Both the position numbers and the translations under genes were made by a program. The notes beneath the pieces are model-generated. The model did not search any database, was not told the origin of the DNA, and saw nothing but the letters and a program-made list of their open reading frames with translations. A DNA stretch of 49,629 nucleotides, from the NCBI GenBank assembly GCA_030429765.1, contig JAUIER010000023.1, forward strand, positions 1 to 49,629. The letters are read 5' to 3'. The first letter of the stretch is position 1. Every line of letters starts with the position of its first letter. Shown in pieces: positions 24,667 through 38,400 of the stretch. The DNA comes from a bacterium (GTDB lineage: Bacteria > Omnitrophota > Gorgyraeia > Zapsychrales > Zapsychraceae).

Positions 24667-26475
24667 ATGTCCAAAGTTCAAGTTCTCCCCGAAGAAATTG
24701 TTGCCAAGATCGCCGCCGGTGAAGTGATCGATCGTCCCGCCTCGGTCATCAAAGAGCTGATGGAAAACTCGATCGACGCCGGTTCAACCAGTATCGAACT
24801 CACCCTCAAGGATGCGGGCAAGGCGTTAATTGTCATTCGCGACGACGGGCATGGCATTGCCCAGGATGATCTGGAAACCATTTTTCAACGGCACGCCACC
24901 AGTAAGATCCATACCATCGAAGATCTTTTTGAAATCCATTCACTGGGATTCCGCGGCGAGGCCTTATACAGCGTGGCGGCTGTCTCCGACGTGATTGTGC
25001 GCAGCAAAACTGCTAATCAGACCGAAGGCTGGGAGATCCACACGCGCGGCGGCCGGACACAGGATATCAAGCCGTGCGCGTTCAATGAGCGTGGCACACA
25101 TATCGAGATCCGTGAATTGTTTTTCAATACACCGGCGCGTAAGAAATTCCTCAAAACCAATGCCAGTGAGTTTCATCAGGTGCTGAACATCTTTACACCA
25201 TACACCTTGCTGTATCCGAATATTAGTTTTAAACTCACGCATCAAGGCCGGGACATCCTGGATTTGGAGGCGACCGACAAGCTCGAAGAACGTATTGCCG
25301 ATGTCCTCAATCTAAAAACCGAGCATCTGTTATCCGCTCAGGACAATTTTCCGGAACAGGATCTCAAGATCCGGATGATTTTGGGAGACATCAACATCAA
25401 ACGCACACGGCGGGATATGCAATTCTGTTTCGTCAACAGCCGTCCGGTCTTTAATAAGAACATCAGCTATCACCTCAACCAGATCTACCGGTTGATCATG
25501 CCGCCGGAACAATTTCCATTCTTCAGCATCTATCTGGAATTACCGGCTGAAGATGTTGACGTGAATATTCATCCGACCAAAAAAGAAGTCAAGATCCGCA
25601 ATGAACGTGAAATCTGCACCTTACTGCGGCGTTTGTCAGAACAGACACTGATGTCGACGGGTAAGGTCAAACGCGTCGCACCCACAGAACCGTTTAAATC
25701 ACATGTCCGGCAGTCGCTCAACTACAACAGCGCGGCCACAACATTTGATCAAAAAGAAAGCGAGCCCGTCTTTGATTCCAAACCATCCTTTTCCGGTGAA
25801 GCCGCCAACAAGGATTACGCCTATCCGCGTTCAACACCGGTAGCGCCATCCGTGGCCGAATCTCCGCGCGAATTCTATATCCCGGAAAACCAGGTTTATC
25901 AGGATGATTCCCTACAATCCAAACTGGAAAAATCCCGTTACATCGGATCATTTATCCATAAATTTCTATTCTATGAATCCGGAACGAATTTGTTGATTGT
26001 CGATCAGCACGCGGCGGCCGAACGGGTTACCTATGAGAAAATTATCCGGCAGATGGAAAAAGGAAATGTGGAAGTGCAGCCCTTGTTAAGTCCAATTCTG
26101 GTGAATTTGTCGCCGCAGGAGCTCATCATCTATGAGGAAATTCAGGACGACTTCAACAAATTGGGTTTGGAAAGCTCTATGTTTGACCCGACAACTCTGG
26201 CGATACATTCGCAACCGGTATTGCTTAAGGATATCGAAACAACAGTCCGTCATTTACTGGCCGGTGAAAAAGTGACAACCAGAGATCATGATCAGATTGC
26301 CCGGCGTGCCTGCCGGTCGTCGATTATGTCGGGTGATAAGTTATCCGTGGAACAATGTGAGTTTTTGAAGGAAGAATTACTGCAGTGCCTGGATCCGTTG
26401 ACCTGTCCGCATGGCCGCCCCACTGTCATCGAAATGACCGAAGAGTTTCTGGATAAACAATTCCTGCGGACTTAA
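24667..26475 (+). CDS. mutL: DNA mismatch repair endonuclease MutL
   Basis: The 602-residue protein has the GHKL ATPase motifs KIAAGEVIDRPASVIKELME, DDGHGI, RHATSKI and LGFRGEAL at the N-terminus and a C-terminal dimerisation domain. DQHAAAERVTYE matches the endonuclease motif DQHA(x2)E(x4)E; ACRSSI and CPHGRPT supply the other metal-site motifs. This points to a MutL with its own nicking activity, as in bacteria without MutH. A GAGGA lies about 9 bases before the ATG. The stop is 7 bases from the stop of the convergent giant gene. Confidence 0.97.
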   Translation: MSKVQVLPEEIVAKIAAGEVIDRPASVIKELMENSIDAGSTSIELTLKDAGKALIVIRDDGHGIAQDDLETIFQRHATSKIHTIEDLFEIHSLGFRGEALYSVAAVSDVIVRSKTANQTEGWEIHTRGGRTQDIKPCAFNERGTHIEIRELFFNTPARKKFLKTNASEFHQVLNIFTPYTLLYPNISFKLTHQGRDILDLEATDKLEERIADVLNLKTEHLLSAQDNFPEQDLKIRMILGDINIKRTRRDMQFCFVNSRPVFNKNISYHLNQIYRLIMPPEQFPFFSIYLELPAEDVDVNIHPTKKEVKIRNEREICTLLRRLSEQTLMSTGKVKRVAPTEPFKSHVRQSLNYNSAATTFDQKESEPVFDSKPSFSGEAANKDYAYPRSTPVAPSVAESPREFYIPENQVYQDDSLQSKLEKSRYIGSFIHKFLFYESGTNLLIVDQHAAAERVTYEKIIRQMEKGNVEVQPLLSPILVNLSPQELIIYEEIQDDFNKLGLESSMFDPTTLAIHSQPVLLKDIETTVRHLLAGEKVTTRDHDQIARRACRSSIMSGDKLSVEQCEFLKEELLQCLDPLTCPHGRPTVIEMTEEFLDKQFLRT

Positions 26476-26482
26476 CCGCAAC

Positions 26483-29400
26483 CTACCGGCGTACATACCG
26501 CCAGGGATTCTGCATCAACCAGTTGCGTACAATCGGAATCCCGCGGATATCAATATACACTTCCTGCTGATACACCCGAATTTCGTCGACAAACACATCC
26601 GAAATTTCCATGTAGCGCAGCGGCCGCATCCGGTAGTATGTTTCCTCATACAAAACCTCATCCGGCTGAAGCTCAGGTGTAATCTCATCGAACAGACGCA
26701 CACCGCTCGGCCAAATACGCAGCGGAGACGTGTTGATGTTCGGCAGCGGAACAAATTGATCGAGGAACCTGAAGTCGTCCATTGGAATCGGCTCAACCGG
26801 CAGCATCTTCATCTCCTCAATCGGCATCGGTTCGGTATTGAGCTCCTCGATCATATCACGCATCACATCAAACACAATATCCCAGTCCGGATGACCGATG
26901 CGGTCCTGTCGATACATCTGCCACGGTAAATCCACATCATACGTAAACCTCAAGACAATCTCTTCTATATAGTTCGCATCACGTTCTCTGACCTTTCGAT
27001 CGTAGTAATCGCGGTAAAGCGCCACGCGCTCCGGCCGTGATTCATACAGTTCCGGCGAGGCCTGCGTGAGTGACAATTCATTTAGATCGACAATCGCGTT
27101 CAGCGGGACGTCGAGCGTCTTTTCAATCACCGGCACTTGACCGTCTACCGGCAGCCGTTCCTCAATCGGTGTCATTGGTTCCGGCGGCATGAACTGGGCC
27201 ATAAACTTCAAGCGCTTAAGGACGTATTCCAGATCCGGAATGGCCGTTAACGGGACATCGATTGATTTTTCGATTCTCTCGACGGTCTTGTCAATCTTAA
27301 TGATATCCGGAATCGGATTGATCGTGACATGCAGATTCTGCAGCCGCTCAAGATACATCTTACGTTCATCAATCCTTAGATCAGCAATCTGGAATTCAGG
27401 AAACTCGCGTTCAATTTTAAAACGGAACTCCTGCCACGCCTCACGTTGATCATACATAAATCGCTTCTTAATCTCATGAATGTAGCGCTGATCTCCTTTT
27501 AAAATCTTGCCTCGGTAGAAATCTTTCCAGGCGGCTACCCGACCGGAACCCGTATCATAAAGTTCCGGTACACCGCGCGTGAGTTCCAATTCTTTCGCGA
27601 GCAGGCTCACGGAATCAAATCCCTGAACTCGATCACCGGCATGAGCCGACGATAACATCATCGCCGCCTGGAACCGCTGACCTGCATCAAATTCTTGTCT
27701 TAGCTGATCCGTATCGACAATCGCGTTGATCGGAACATCCACCGATGGTCGAATGACCGGATGTGTTTGCGTTACCGGGTGTGGACGCGGCACTTCGGTG
27801 ACGGGATCCGGCGGAATAAACTGCGCGAGGAACTTTAAGCGTTTGAGTACGTAAGCCAAATCCGGTATGGCCGTAAGCGGAATATCGATGGTTTTCTCGA
27901 TCGGAGTAATAGTGGTATCCACGATCACCGGATCGGCGATCTGTGGCACAAAATCGGCCGCGATCGGGGCGTAATCGATCTGCAGCGACGTCTGGTCCGC
28001 CAGCTGTCGATCTGAAATCAATGTAACCGCCCGGGATTCCAACCGCGCGCCGTAGGCCTGCCATTCATTTCGCATGTCCATATCCACACGCATCGCGAGT
28101 TCATCAATATAGGACTGATCCCCTTCGGCAATCTTGCGTTCGTAGAATTCCTTCCAGACCGCCCGTCGGTCCGACGAAGTGTCAAACAATTCCGGCACCC
28201 CTCGGGTCAATGGCATCGTCCGCGCCATGATGTCTTCCGGCGTATCCAATTGATCTCGATCCCCTGACTGGGCCGACGCCACAATGCTGGCCGCTTGGAA
28301 TGCCTGCGCTTTTTCGGTGGATACCAATGGCCGTTCCAAGTCATCCGCATCGACGATCGCGTTGAGCGGCACGTCCAATTGGTGCACGACGGCATTCATA
28401 CTCGTGACCTCAACTTTGGCCATCGGGACTTCCTGAACCGGCTCAGGCGGGATAAACCGCGACAGGAATTTCAAACGTTTGAGGACGTATTCAAGATCCG
28501 GGATCGCCGTTAGCGGAATGTTGATTGATTTTTCTATGCGCGGCATGGTTGTGTCGACGATCACCGGATCGGCCACCCGTGTGTCCCGATCCGACGGCAT
28601 CAACTGCACCAGAAATTCTAATCGATCCAGCACCGAATCCAGATCCGGTATTGCAGTTAACGGTACATCTATCGTCTTCTCGATCTGAGCTAGCGATCCC
28701 GTCAAGGCCCGATCAAACGCATCTGAGTCTTTTGTCATTCGGTCAATAAATTCTGCGAGATTCCGGGAGCTCACAGGTTGATCTGTAACCGTTGATTTAA
28801 ATCGATCACCGTACGCAACTTCTATGGTTTCCCGGAAGCTCTGCCACTCCACTCGTGGATCACGTTTAAAGCGCTCTCCAATCTCTTGAATGAACATCGG
28901 GTCATTCGCCTCGATCTTGCCAACATAGAAATCTTTCCAACTCGCCACCCGCGTCTCGGTGGTGTCGTACAGCTCCGGCAATCCCCGAGTTAATGGCAGC
29001 TGCCGGGCCAGCTCGGCTTCGCGTGTTTCCGATACTGTTCGATCGCCCGATTGTGCCGAACTCACAATCGCGGCAGCCTGGAATGCAGATGATTTATCCG
29101 TGACAAACAACGGTCGTTCGAGCTCATTCATGTCCAAAATTGCATTCAACGGGATATCAAACCGATGAACCACCATGTCCATCATTGTCAACTCGATCCG
29201 TGTGATCGGTACTTCTGTCACGGGTTCCGGTGGCATAAACTGCGCGAGGAACTTTAACCGCTTGAGGACATAGTCCAGGTCCGGGATCGCCGTTAATGGA
29301 ATGCTGATCGTCTTTTCAATCACAGGCATACTTGTATCGACGATGACAGGGTCCGCAACACGGGTCACCGGCTCCGGCGGTATAAACCGCGCCAGGAATC

Positions 29401-32400
29401 TTAGCCTGTCGAGAACATAATCCAGATCCGGGATCGCCGTCAGCGGAACATCAATGAATTTGTCAATACGTTGGATGGATCCAACGAGTGAAAGGTTTGA
29501 TTCGTCTCCTCGCTCAATTAAGCGTTCCGTATAATCCATCAAGAACCGAGACATCAATTCTTGTTCATCATCGATAGATTCAAACTGATCGGCATAGTCC
29601 GCCACCATCTGATCTTTGAAATTTTGCCATTCCGGCCTTGCATCACGTTTAAATCGCTCTTGAATCTCCGCGACAAAGAGTTCATCATTCTCGATGATCT
29701 TCCGGGTATAAAATTCTTTCCAACTCGCCACGCGTCTTTCATCGGAATCGTACAGTTCCGGTAGACCCCGGGTCAATGGCAGCTCACGGGCCAACTCACC
29801 CGGATCGGAAGTTTGAACCTTGCGATCGCCTGGCTGGGCTGATGTGTAAAAGGCCGCCGCCTGGAATGCTTGATCCCGGTGGAACGTCAGCGAATCCGTC
29901 GGCTTATCCGCCTCCCTGTCATTTGATCCTGGTCCCGCCCGGGTCGGTAACAACTGGTCCAGATCCAGCACAGCATTCATCGGCACGTCGACCGTCGGCA
30001 TGATCGGTTCAGGTTTTGAGATGATCGGGATCGGAGATGTCTCATAATCAACACGTTCCAGCGGTTGATACTGAGCGAGGAAGCGCATTCGTTCCAGCAC
30101 ATATTCCAGCTCCGGAATCGCGGACAACGGCACATCGATAGACTTTTCAATTCGTTGCATAGTTTGTTCAATCGGCAACGGCATTGGCACCGGCGTCATC
30201 GGTTCCGGCGGTGTATAGCGAGATAACAATCGCAGTCGCTCCAGTACAAACTCAAGGTCTGGAATGGCCGTCAACGGAATGTTGATGGTCTTGTCCAGCG
30301 GTATGATCGTGGTGTCGATCAGTTGAACATCCGGCAAACGCGTCATCGGTTCCGGCGGCAGGAATTGCGCGAGGAATCGTAATCGTTCCAATACATATTC
30401 CAGATCCGGGATCGCTGTTAACGGAATATCGATCGTCTTGTCCACATCGATATCCGGGAAGATTATCGGCAGCGGCTGAATATCAAACCGGGTGATCTCA
30501 ACCGGGGTTGTCACATCGATGCGTTGAGGCGCTTCAATGATTCGACGCAATTGAGGAACGAGGTTCAGCGGTACACGAACCACATCGCCGACACGCTGTA
30601 TATCAACATCTAACGGAACAGGCAGCCCGAGGATATTCGCTCTGACGGCCATGATCGGTCGAATCTCAAATCGATTGACCGTCCCCTCTATGGTGCCATC
30701 AAATTGTTGCGGCACCGGCAGACGCACGAGCTCCGTAATCGGCGCGCCGGTAACACTGATCGGCAGCGGCGCATTGATCGTGATGTCAAAGTCATCCCGC
30801 ATCAGTTCGATCATGAAGATCGACGGCAATGGACGCAGGATCGGGGCCGGCGGACGTGTCGGCATAATCTTGATTTTTTCCGGGACAATAATCTTACGTT
30901 TTTCCAACTGCGGAATCTCATCAATGATACGGATCGGCGGATGGATCACGTCGAAGATATGGATCTTGTCAAACCGGTAGAGCTTGTCATCAATCAGGAA
31001 GATATACAGCTCCAGTCGATTGATGATGTTATTGATCTCGGCATTCACCTGATTAATGAAAATCTGGTACCGATATGGTTCGTCCTTGGCCTTCTTCACA
31101 TTCAAATCATATACAGGCGGTAATACGTGCGGCGGTACACCCGGTGTTTTGACATTCGGCTTGGCATGTGACGCCGGGTACTTGATATCGATACTAAACG
31201 GCTCTGGCCCTTCGACGGCCCCCATGACAACACCTCGAACGCTATCGCTGATATCAGCAACTTCTGGGAAGGCCATAAATTTAAGGAATCCATAACGCTC
31301 TTGATCTTCATCTTCATCGAGATCAGCCGGCGGAATGTAGAACGGTATCCAGAACCGGTACGGCGGCAGCGGTCGCGGGCCCTTCGGTCCAAGACGATAG
31401 AAGACGGTGTAGTTCAGATCATAGATCGGATCATCGCGCTTTTTCATCTTCTTCGGTTCAATCGGCTGTTGTAATCGACGTTCAAACTCACGCTCAACGC
31501 GCGGCGTCTCAAAGATGACCCGGAAGGCCGGATCGTATCGACGGTCCTCCCGATAGGTCTGCCATTCACGCCGTTGATCCATTTCAAATCGTCGCCGGAT
31601 CTGTTCAATATATTCCTGATCCCCGGACTTGACCTTCTTGTCGTAGAATTCGCGCCAGGCCGAAATTCGCTCCGGCGTTGTATCAGTCATTTCCGGCACA
31701 CCGCGTGTCAAATCTAGGGTCTTGGCGAGCATCGCCTTGTCATCCGTCCCGTTGATACTGTCACCGGTATACGTCGACGCATAGAACACCGCGCTGCGCT
31801 GTTGCTCACGTTGATGATACTGCTGATGCTCGTTTTCCTTCTGCACTGAATCGATAATGACCTGATATCCCACAAAGGCCTCTTCACGTTCCAGGATATC
31901 CGTGATCACCTCATGAATGGATGAAACCAACCGCATGAAATATTCAACCAGTTCATCAAGTAATGACGCGATGTCAAACCCGTATCTCAAGATCATATGC
32001 TCTGCCGTCTCAACATCCTCAACATGCCACTGATCCTGAGCTGTATATGGAACTTCCGGATGATCCACCATGACCAGCATTGGTGGAATCGGTAACGCCA
32101 ACCTTTCAACGACATCTGTCTGATAGGCAACCGTTTCTTGAACCGTTGGAAGCATTGTCGACGACAACGTTGATTCAACAAATACCACCTGCCACTCCGG
32201 TCGATCGCGCCGGCTTTCAAAATAATCCTGCCATGCGTCACGATGATCTCTGAGTCGGCGTTCCCGTAATTGCGCAATCATCGCCTGATCTCCCTGCAGA
32301 ACCTTTTGGTCATAGTATGTTCGCCATGCCGCAATGCGTTCATCATCTGTTTCAAAGGCTTCCGGTACACCGCGGGTCAGATCCAACTCCTTGGCCAATT

Positions 32401-35400
32401 GCGCGGTCGTATCCGCACCCGTGATGACATCACCCGTATTGGTTGAAGCATAGAAGACGGCACTGCGACGAAGTGTCGCGCCAACCTCCTCAACGGTGCG
32501 GTCCATGACTTGTTGATCCACAGCAGCCGATTGCTTTTGCATATCGCGCGCGTCCCTGATTTCGGCCCCGGTTCGAGACACCACAACCTGAGAGTGATCG
32601 GTCGTCTCGGTCCAGTCAATACGTTCAGAGATGTTAAACCACAAGGCGTCAAACAAGGCCCGCAGATAGCTGATCAAACGATCCAGTAATGATTCGAAAT
32701 AAATCCACTCATCCATCAATATGTAGACAACCGAGGTTTGCGAATGCGTTGGTCCGATATTCTCGACATCGATCGGGACTTCAACCGGCGGCATCAAGCC
32801 CGGTATTGGCGGCATTGGTGTGGCCAACAGTTCCATGTCAGCTGATTCAGACTGATACTGGACGGATCTGATTTCTGGCTGTTCTTCCACCTTAATCGGA
32901 TCGGATTCATCTTTCAGATCAACAGATTGATCTGACCTATCAATCGGTGTTCGCATCAAAGTGAAGACAACTTGCCACTCCGGACGATCCTGTCGGTCAG
33001 CCTTGAATTGCTGCCATTCGTCGCGCGGATCACGCTCGAACCGCTGAGCAATTTCCTGAATATAAGCCTGATCACCCTCGAGTACCTTCTTGTCATAGAA
33101 ATTACGCCATGCGGCGATACGTTCCTCATCGGATTCATATAGCTCTGGAACACCTTTAGTGAGCGTCAGCTCTTTAGCCAATTGCGCTTTATCGTCTGTA
33201 CCCAATGCGCTGTCACCCGTGTTTGTCGATGCGTAGAAGACGGCACTTCGCACCGGCACCGCATCCACCGTTTGAGTCACTACGGCGGCTTCCTCCGCCA
33301 ACTCGGATTGCCATTCATACGCAGGCGGATCAACGACCTGTTTGATACGCTCTTCCATCGCCCGATACATACCGATCTCACTCATGCGATCCAGAATAGA
33401 TGCGAACAGATTATTGAGATACTCAACCAAGCTATCGATCAATGACTGTCGAATATCAACCTTCACGACCTCTATGTATTCGGTGGCTTCCTGCGTATGA
33501 GTGAATCCATAGTCATGGATACCCAACGGCACTTCCGGCGCCGGAATCAATCCCGGTGTGGCCGGTTCCGGCATCGTCAGTAATTCGATGGTCGGTCGGG
33601 TCATCACGTCAGATCGAAGATCAATAACAACGGCATCAGGGGCACGTACCGCTGCAAGATCCCCGGCTGATGTTGTCATCAATTTGTTCATGCGCTCGAA
33701 TACCGACTGCCATGCCTCATCGGCCGCACGGTCCTGCTTGAGCTGCTGCCATGCCTCCCGCTGATCGAGCATAAATCGTTGGGCGAGCTCTTCAATATAC
33801 TCGGCCCGTCCCTCCTTGACCTTTTGATCATAGAAGTTACGCCATGCCGCGATCTGCTCATCGGTTGATTCAAACAATTCAGGCACGCCCTTGGTCAAGG
33901 CCAATTGTTTGGCCAGCATGGCCTTGTCATCTGAACCTATGGCGCTGTCACCCGTGTTTGTCGACGCATAGAACACGGCACTTCGTTTCGGCGGATCCGA
34001 CGCCACCTTCGGTGTGTCGTCAACGGTTACTGGAGTCATCACCGGCAGTGGTTGACGAAGAACGTCAAACGTCGGTTCAATGAGCTGCCTGATCTGCTCT
34101 TCGAGCGCGCGATAGCGGCCGATCTCGGCCATCCGATCGAGGATCGAATCAAACAATTGATCCAAATATTTCAACAGGCTATCGATCAGCAACTGTCGGA
34201 TATCGATCTTGACGATCTCAACATATTCCGCCGCTTCCTGGGTATGCGTCAGACCATAGTCATAAACACCCAATGGTACTTCCGGCAACGGCATCATTTC
34301 AACGATCATCGGCTGCGGAACGGCCAAGCTGACGTTGGACGGCCGCTCTACCATGACCGAGCTGATATCAATGACAACTGTCTCACCGATTTCTGCCACC
34401 GTACCATCAACCAAGGCGAATACCGCTTGCCATGCCGCATGATCGCGTCGGTCATTCATATAGGCCTGCCATTCTTCGCGTTGATCACGTTTGAACCGTT
34501 CTGCCAATTCAGCGATGTAACTCTCGGCCCCTTCTTCAACCTTCTTGTCGTAGAAGTTTCTCCATGCGGCCACGACATCTTCGGTTGATTCGTGTAGCTC
34601 AGGAACACCTTTCGTCAATGTCAATTCTTTGGCCAACTGTGCCTTGTCATCCGATCCCTGTTCGCTGTCACCTGTGTTTGTGGAAGCGTAGAATACGGCT
34701 CCGTTAACCGGTGCTTTATCATCTGATACGACTTCTTCAGTTGCTGCTTCAGGCATTAGATCGAAGACGATTGACCAGGCCTCATCTGCCATACGATCCT
34801 GTCGCAATTGCTGCCATGCGTCGCGTTGATCAACCTGGAATCGTTGGGCCAATTCTTTGACGTATCGCATGTCGCCGTCTTTGACCTTTTGATCGTAGAA
34901 GTCGCGGGCCGGCGTATCACGTTCATCCGCCGCTTCTGGCACATTACGTGTCAGCTTAAGTTCCTTGGCCAATTGCGCCGCGTCACTGTCGCCGATCTTA
35001 GAATCACCGGTTGTCGCTGATCCGATGAAGACCGATCCAACCGCCGCCGGTTTCTCGGCTGTTTCGACCGGTTTCACTTGTGAATCTGTCGCCAAGGCCG
35101 GTTCAGCCGCCGCGGTTTGTAAGGCTTGCTCCTGGATCGCGTTCGTGTTGTCTTCAACCGTTCGTACATCCAGAATTCCCAATGCCTTTCGGATGATTAC
35201 CTTCACGCGTCCCATGAATGATTTGTCATCAACCATGATCAGGTTAAGATCAATCTCGATGACTTCCTTGTCATCTTCTACCTCAACCTCTGGCAACATG
35301 AATGGAACATGAACCATCGGACGGATTGGAAGAATATTCAATTGCGCTTCCTGCGGCGGTGATACCGTGACAATACCTTGGTACGGTGTATTTGTCTGGA

Positions 35401-38400
35401 TGTATCGGATTGTTTCATATAGTGAAAGTTGAGCGTTGTCGCCTTCTTTCTCGTTATCGCCTAATAGGTTCAATTTGTGATCATCATCCGTTTCTTCGCC
35501 GGTGGCTTTCTCAGCGCCTGTGACATCTCCCGCCGGCGTGATATTTTCTTCCGCCTCAACAGCTGTTTCGTCGGCTTCACTTGTATAGTTGGCCGCGGCC
35601 ATTGTTCGGGTGTAGTCATCAAAGCTGATGCCGCTGACGCTCATGCGTTTTGTCTTACGATCGTATGTGACTTGTGATCGTTTGGCCAACGCGCGGATAC
35701 CCAATGACTTGATGTCTTTCTTATCACCTGTGACGGTTAGTGTTTCACCGGTGATGTCTCCATCTGCCATTCGTTTTCCTTGCATTGATAACTCGATACC
35801 TTCGTAATCCGCGGCATCCCGTAGTGTGATGCTGAATGATCCGTCACGTCCGATTACCGTTAATGCTCCGTCGATTGTGGCCAGCTTGACGCGTCCGTTG
35901 GCGTCACGTAGCTCGGCTGTTGTCATGTCGTATATCTCACCGCGGTAAACTGGTGTATCCCCAACAGTGATATCTTTGTCAACCTTCATGAACTCAACGT
36001 CACCCATTTCACCTGTTTCGATGTTGAAAGGTTGATGCGCTGTCATTTGAACTTCTTCAACGTCGCCTCGCTCTACTTCAACCGGCAATGTTCGGGCGAA
36101 TGTTGTATAAGCCTGGCCGGCTTCGTTGTACTCGAATGTCACGAATTCTGATCCCAGATGAATTCCTGTTGGACGGTCGCTATCGCCGTCAAATTCATAG
36201 GCCTTCTCGAGGGCCAACAATCGTTTCTGGATGGCGTATAATTCATTCATGGCCATGAAGTATGGCATTGATAATTTGGCGTCTGACATCGCGCGTTGGC
36301 TGACGGTGTCCATATCTCTCATATAGGCCGAGAATTCTCGGACCATTGTCTCGCGATCATCGGTGCTGTAGTAGCCGTCTTTGCTGATGAAGGCCATGTA
36401 GAATTCATATGCACCGGTTTCAGCGGCTTCAATCTCACTAAACAATCGGTTCACCGCATCGCGGTATTCCGCATCTGTCTCGTACCGTGCGTGGTTGTCT
36501 TCGTGGCGGATCACCGATTCGCGGTTATTCAGATCTTGTGAAATCACCGAGATACCCATTTCTTCTACTACAACGTATTCGCCGGCCGCGTTGGTGGTGA
36601 TGATGTTTTGCGCGATGAGGCTGTCGCGAACCGCCACTTCAACCGCTGATAACGTGACTCCGGCTGTACCTTCACGGTGAGCGTTGAAGCTGGCCACCAA
36701 GCTGCTTGTTGTATGGTTTTGACCATCGATCGTACCGATGTATGATCCCAGGATCTCATCTGTTACAACCTCGCCCATGTATCCGCTGGCTTCGCGGTAG
36801 ACTTCATGGCGGCCGAAGGCGGTAAACGCCAACATTCGGTTTCTGAAGTCGTATGTTAGTTTCGGCTCTGTCGCATGACGTAGGACACTAAATTCTGATC
36901 CTTCCACCAATCGATGGTTGATAACCTCATCAAGGCCGTTGAACTCAACCACATCTCGGCTGAGGTCTTGGGCTAATCGGTCTTCGAGGTTCATTGACAT
37001 TTGAGCGTATCGATCGGTTAGACCTGATAGGTGACGTCGTTCAAAGTCAGCCAATCCGTCATTGATACCCACTTCAATCGCGTCGATATCCCGAGAGGTG
37101 GCGAGTGCGACAAATACGCCTGTCTCGGCGTTAAGGATAAATCCGCGCTGGCTGACCGGGCTTTGGTACTGAACGTTGCCATCAGCCAATCGAGTGATTT
37201 CAAGGTTAGAATCGTTAAGGATATCCGCGACCAATCGACGTACGCCTGTGACATCCGCGGTGAAGTCAGTGTAGCTGGCGTGTCCGCTGACGGTTTCTAA
37301 TGCGAACATCAATTGTTGATCCAACTCGGTCATGTCTGTACCTGGCTGAATAGTCAGGTAAGGAGCCAAGAATTGTCGCAACGCGTCTTGTCGTGTATGG
37401 TACATCTCGAACTTGGCAGCGATGTCTGACAGGATACCGATCTTCTCGGCCGCGGCCACGCTGCGTTGCATTTTGTAAACGGTGAATTGTTCGTCTGTAA
37501 TGAGCGCGTCGTCCGCTAGTCCAAGCTGCTGTCGGATGATAACTTCATGCTCTGCCCGATTTTCTTCGGTTGGTAGATACTTACGCAATTGACCGATGTA
37601 CTCACCTGACTGAGTTGTCAACGTGACGCGGGCCAACTTGATGCGCTGTCCGCCTTCGTATGTTTCTGAATAGTCATCCTTGTCGTAGTCAACCGAGATG
37701 GTCGCGCGGACTGGATACGCTCGGCCTTGCTCTTGTGCCGCTAATGCCTCTAGGGCTGTCATATTTCGGCTCATGTCGCGGAAGGCGATGTTGCGTGCTC
37801 GAAGAGCAACCTTGATCGACTCTTTCATCAAGTGAGAATATTTCGCCCAGTCGCCTGTTCGATTAGCTTCGAGGGCCGCTCTAACCTTCTCAGTGAATTC
37901 GCGGTAGAAGTGAGCGCCTTGCTCTGATTCAGCACCTTCAAGGAAGTAAACCCCGACTTCCAGCCCGAAGAACTCAACGATGTTCCATGCCGTTCGGTCC
38001 GCCCCGCCTTCGTTGTACTGACCTGTCATCTTGAGGTGGTTATCTAAGGCGTGGAACATTTCGTGGATCAAGACACCGGCTTCAGGTGTGGTGATATCAG
38101 TCGTATCGTTGATGATCGTGCTGTAACCCAATGTCATAGTCGAGTTGTCGATGGCGTTTTGCGCCGCGCTTCCGCCTGATTTCTCGATTTCCGCATCGAT
38201 GACAACTTCTTCATTGTACTTGTCAGCCAGTTCCTTAACCTTAACCGCTAATGGATGTGTCGGTGCCTCAGTTTCAGTTGTGATGACCAATTGTCCCTGG
38301 GCATTGCGCGTGATGCTCAATTCATTGTTGCCCGTGCTCAAGAATGCTTCCATATTCGCGTTAAAGCGTTCAACCAAGGCTGTGCGGTCAGCCGCATCCG

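Larger units (their letters stand above)
26855..35040 (-). repeat. Module A: eleven copies of a ~95-residue repeat
   Basis: Copies begin near 35038, 34710, 33987, 33255, 32470, 31800, 29865, 29075, 28300, 27672 and 27080 (reading leftward). The core is FYASTNTGDS, then LAKELTLTKGVPELYES, AAWRNFYDKKV, YIEELAQRF and DQREEWQ. Copies 1-6 resemble each other most. Copies 7-10 start with a changed AAxxxSAQSGDR. Copy 11 lacks the first third. The fold is unknown to me; it looks helical and charged. Confidence 0.85.

Noticed and set aside
26466-26482. Terminator between mutL and the giant gene
   Set aside because: TGCGG-ACTTAA-CCGCA is only a 5-bp stem and no T-run follows on either strand.
34052-34588. 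Plus-strand ORF of 178 codons opposite the giant gene
   Set aside because: It is antisense to the module A/B repeats, recurs in shorter form opposite other copies and has no recognisable protein features.
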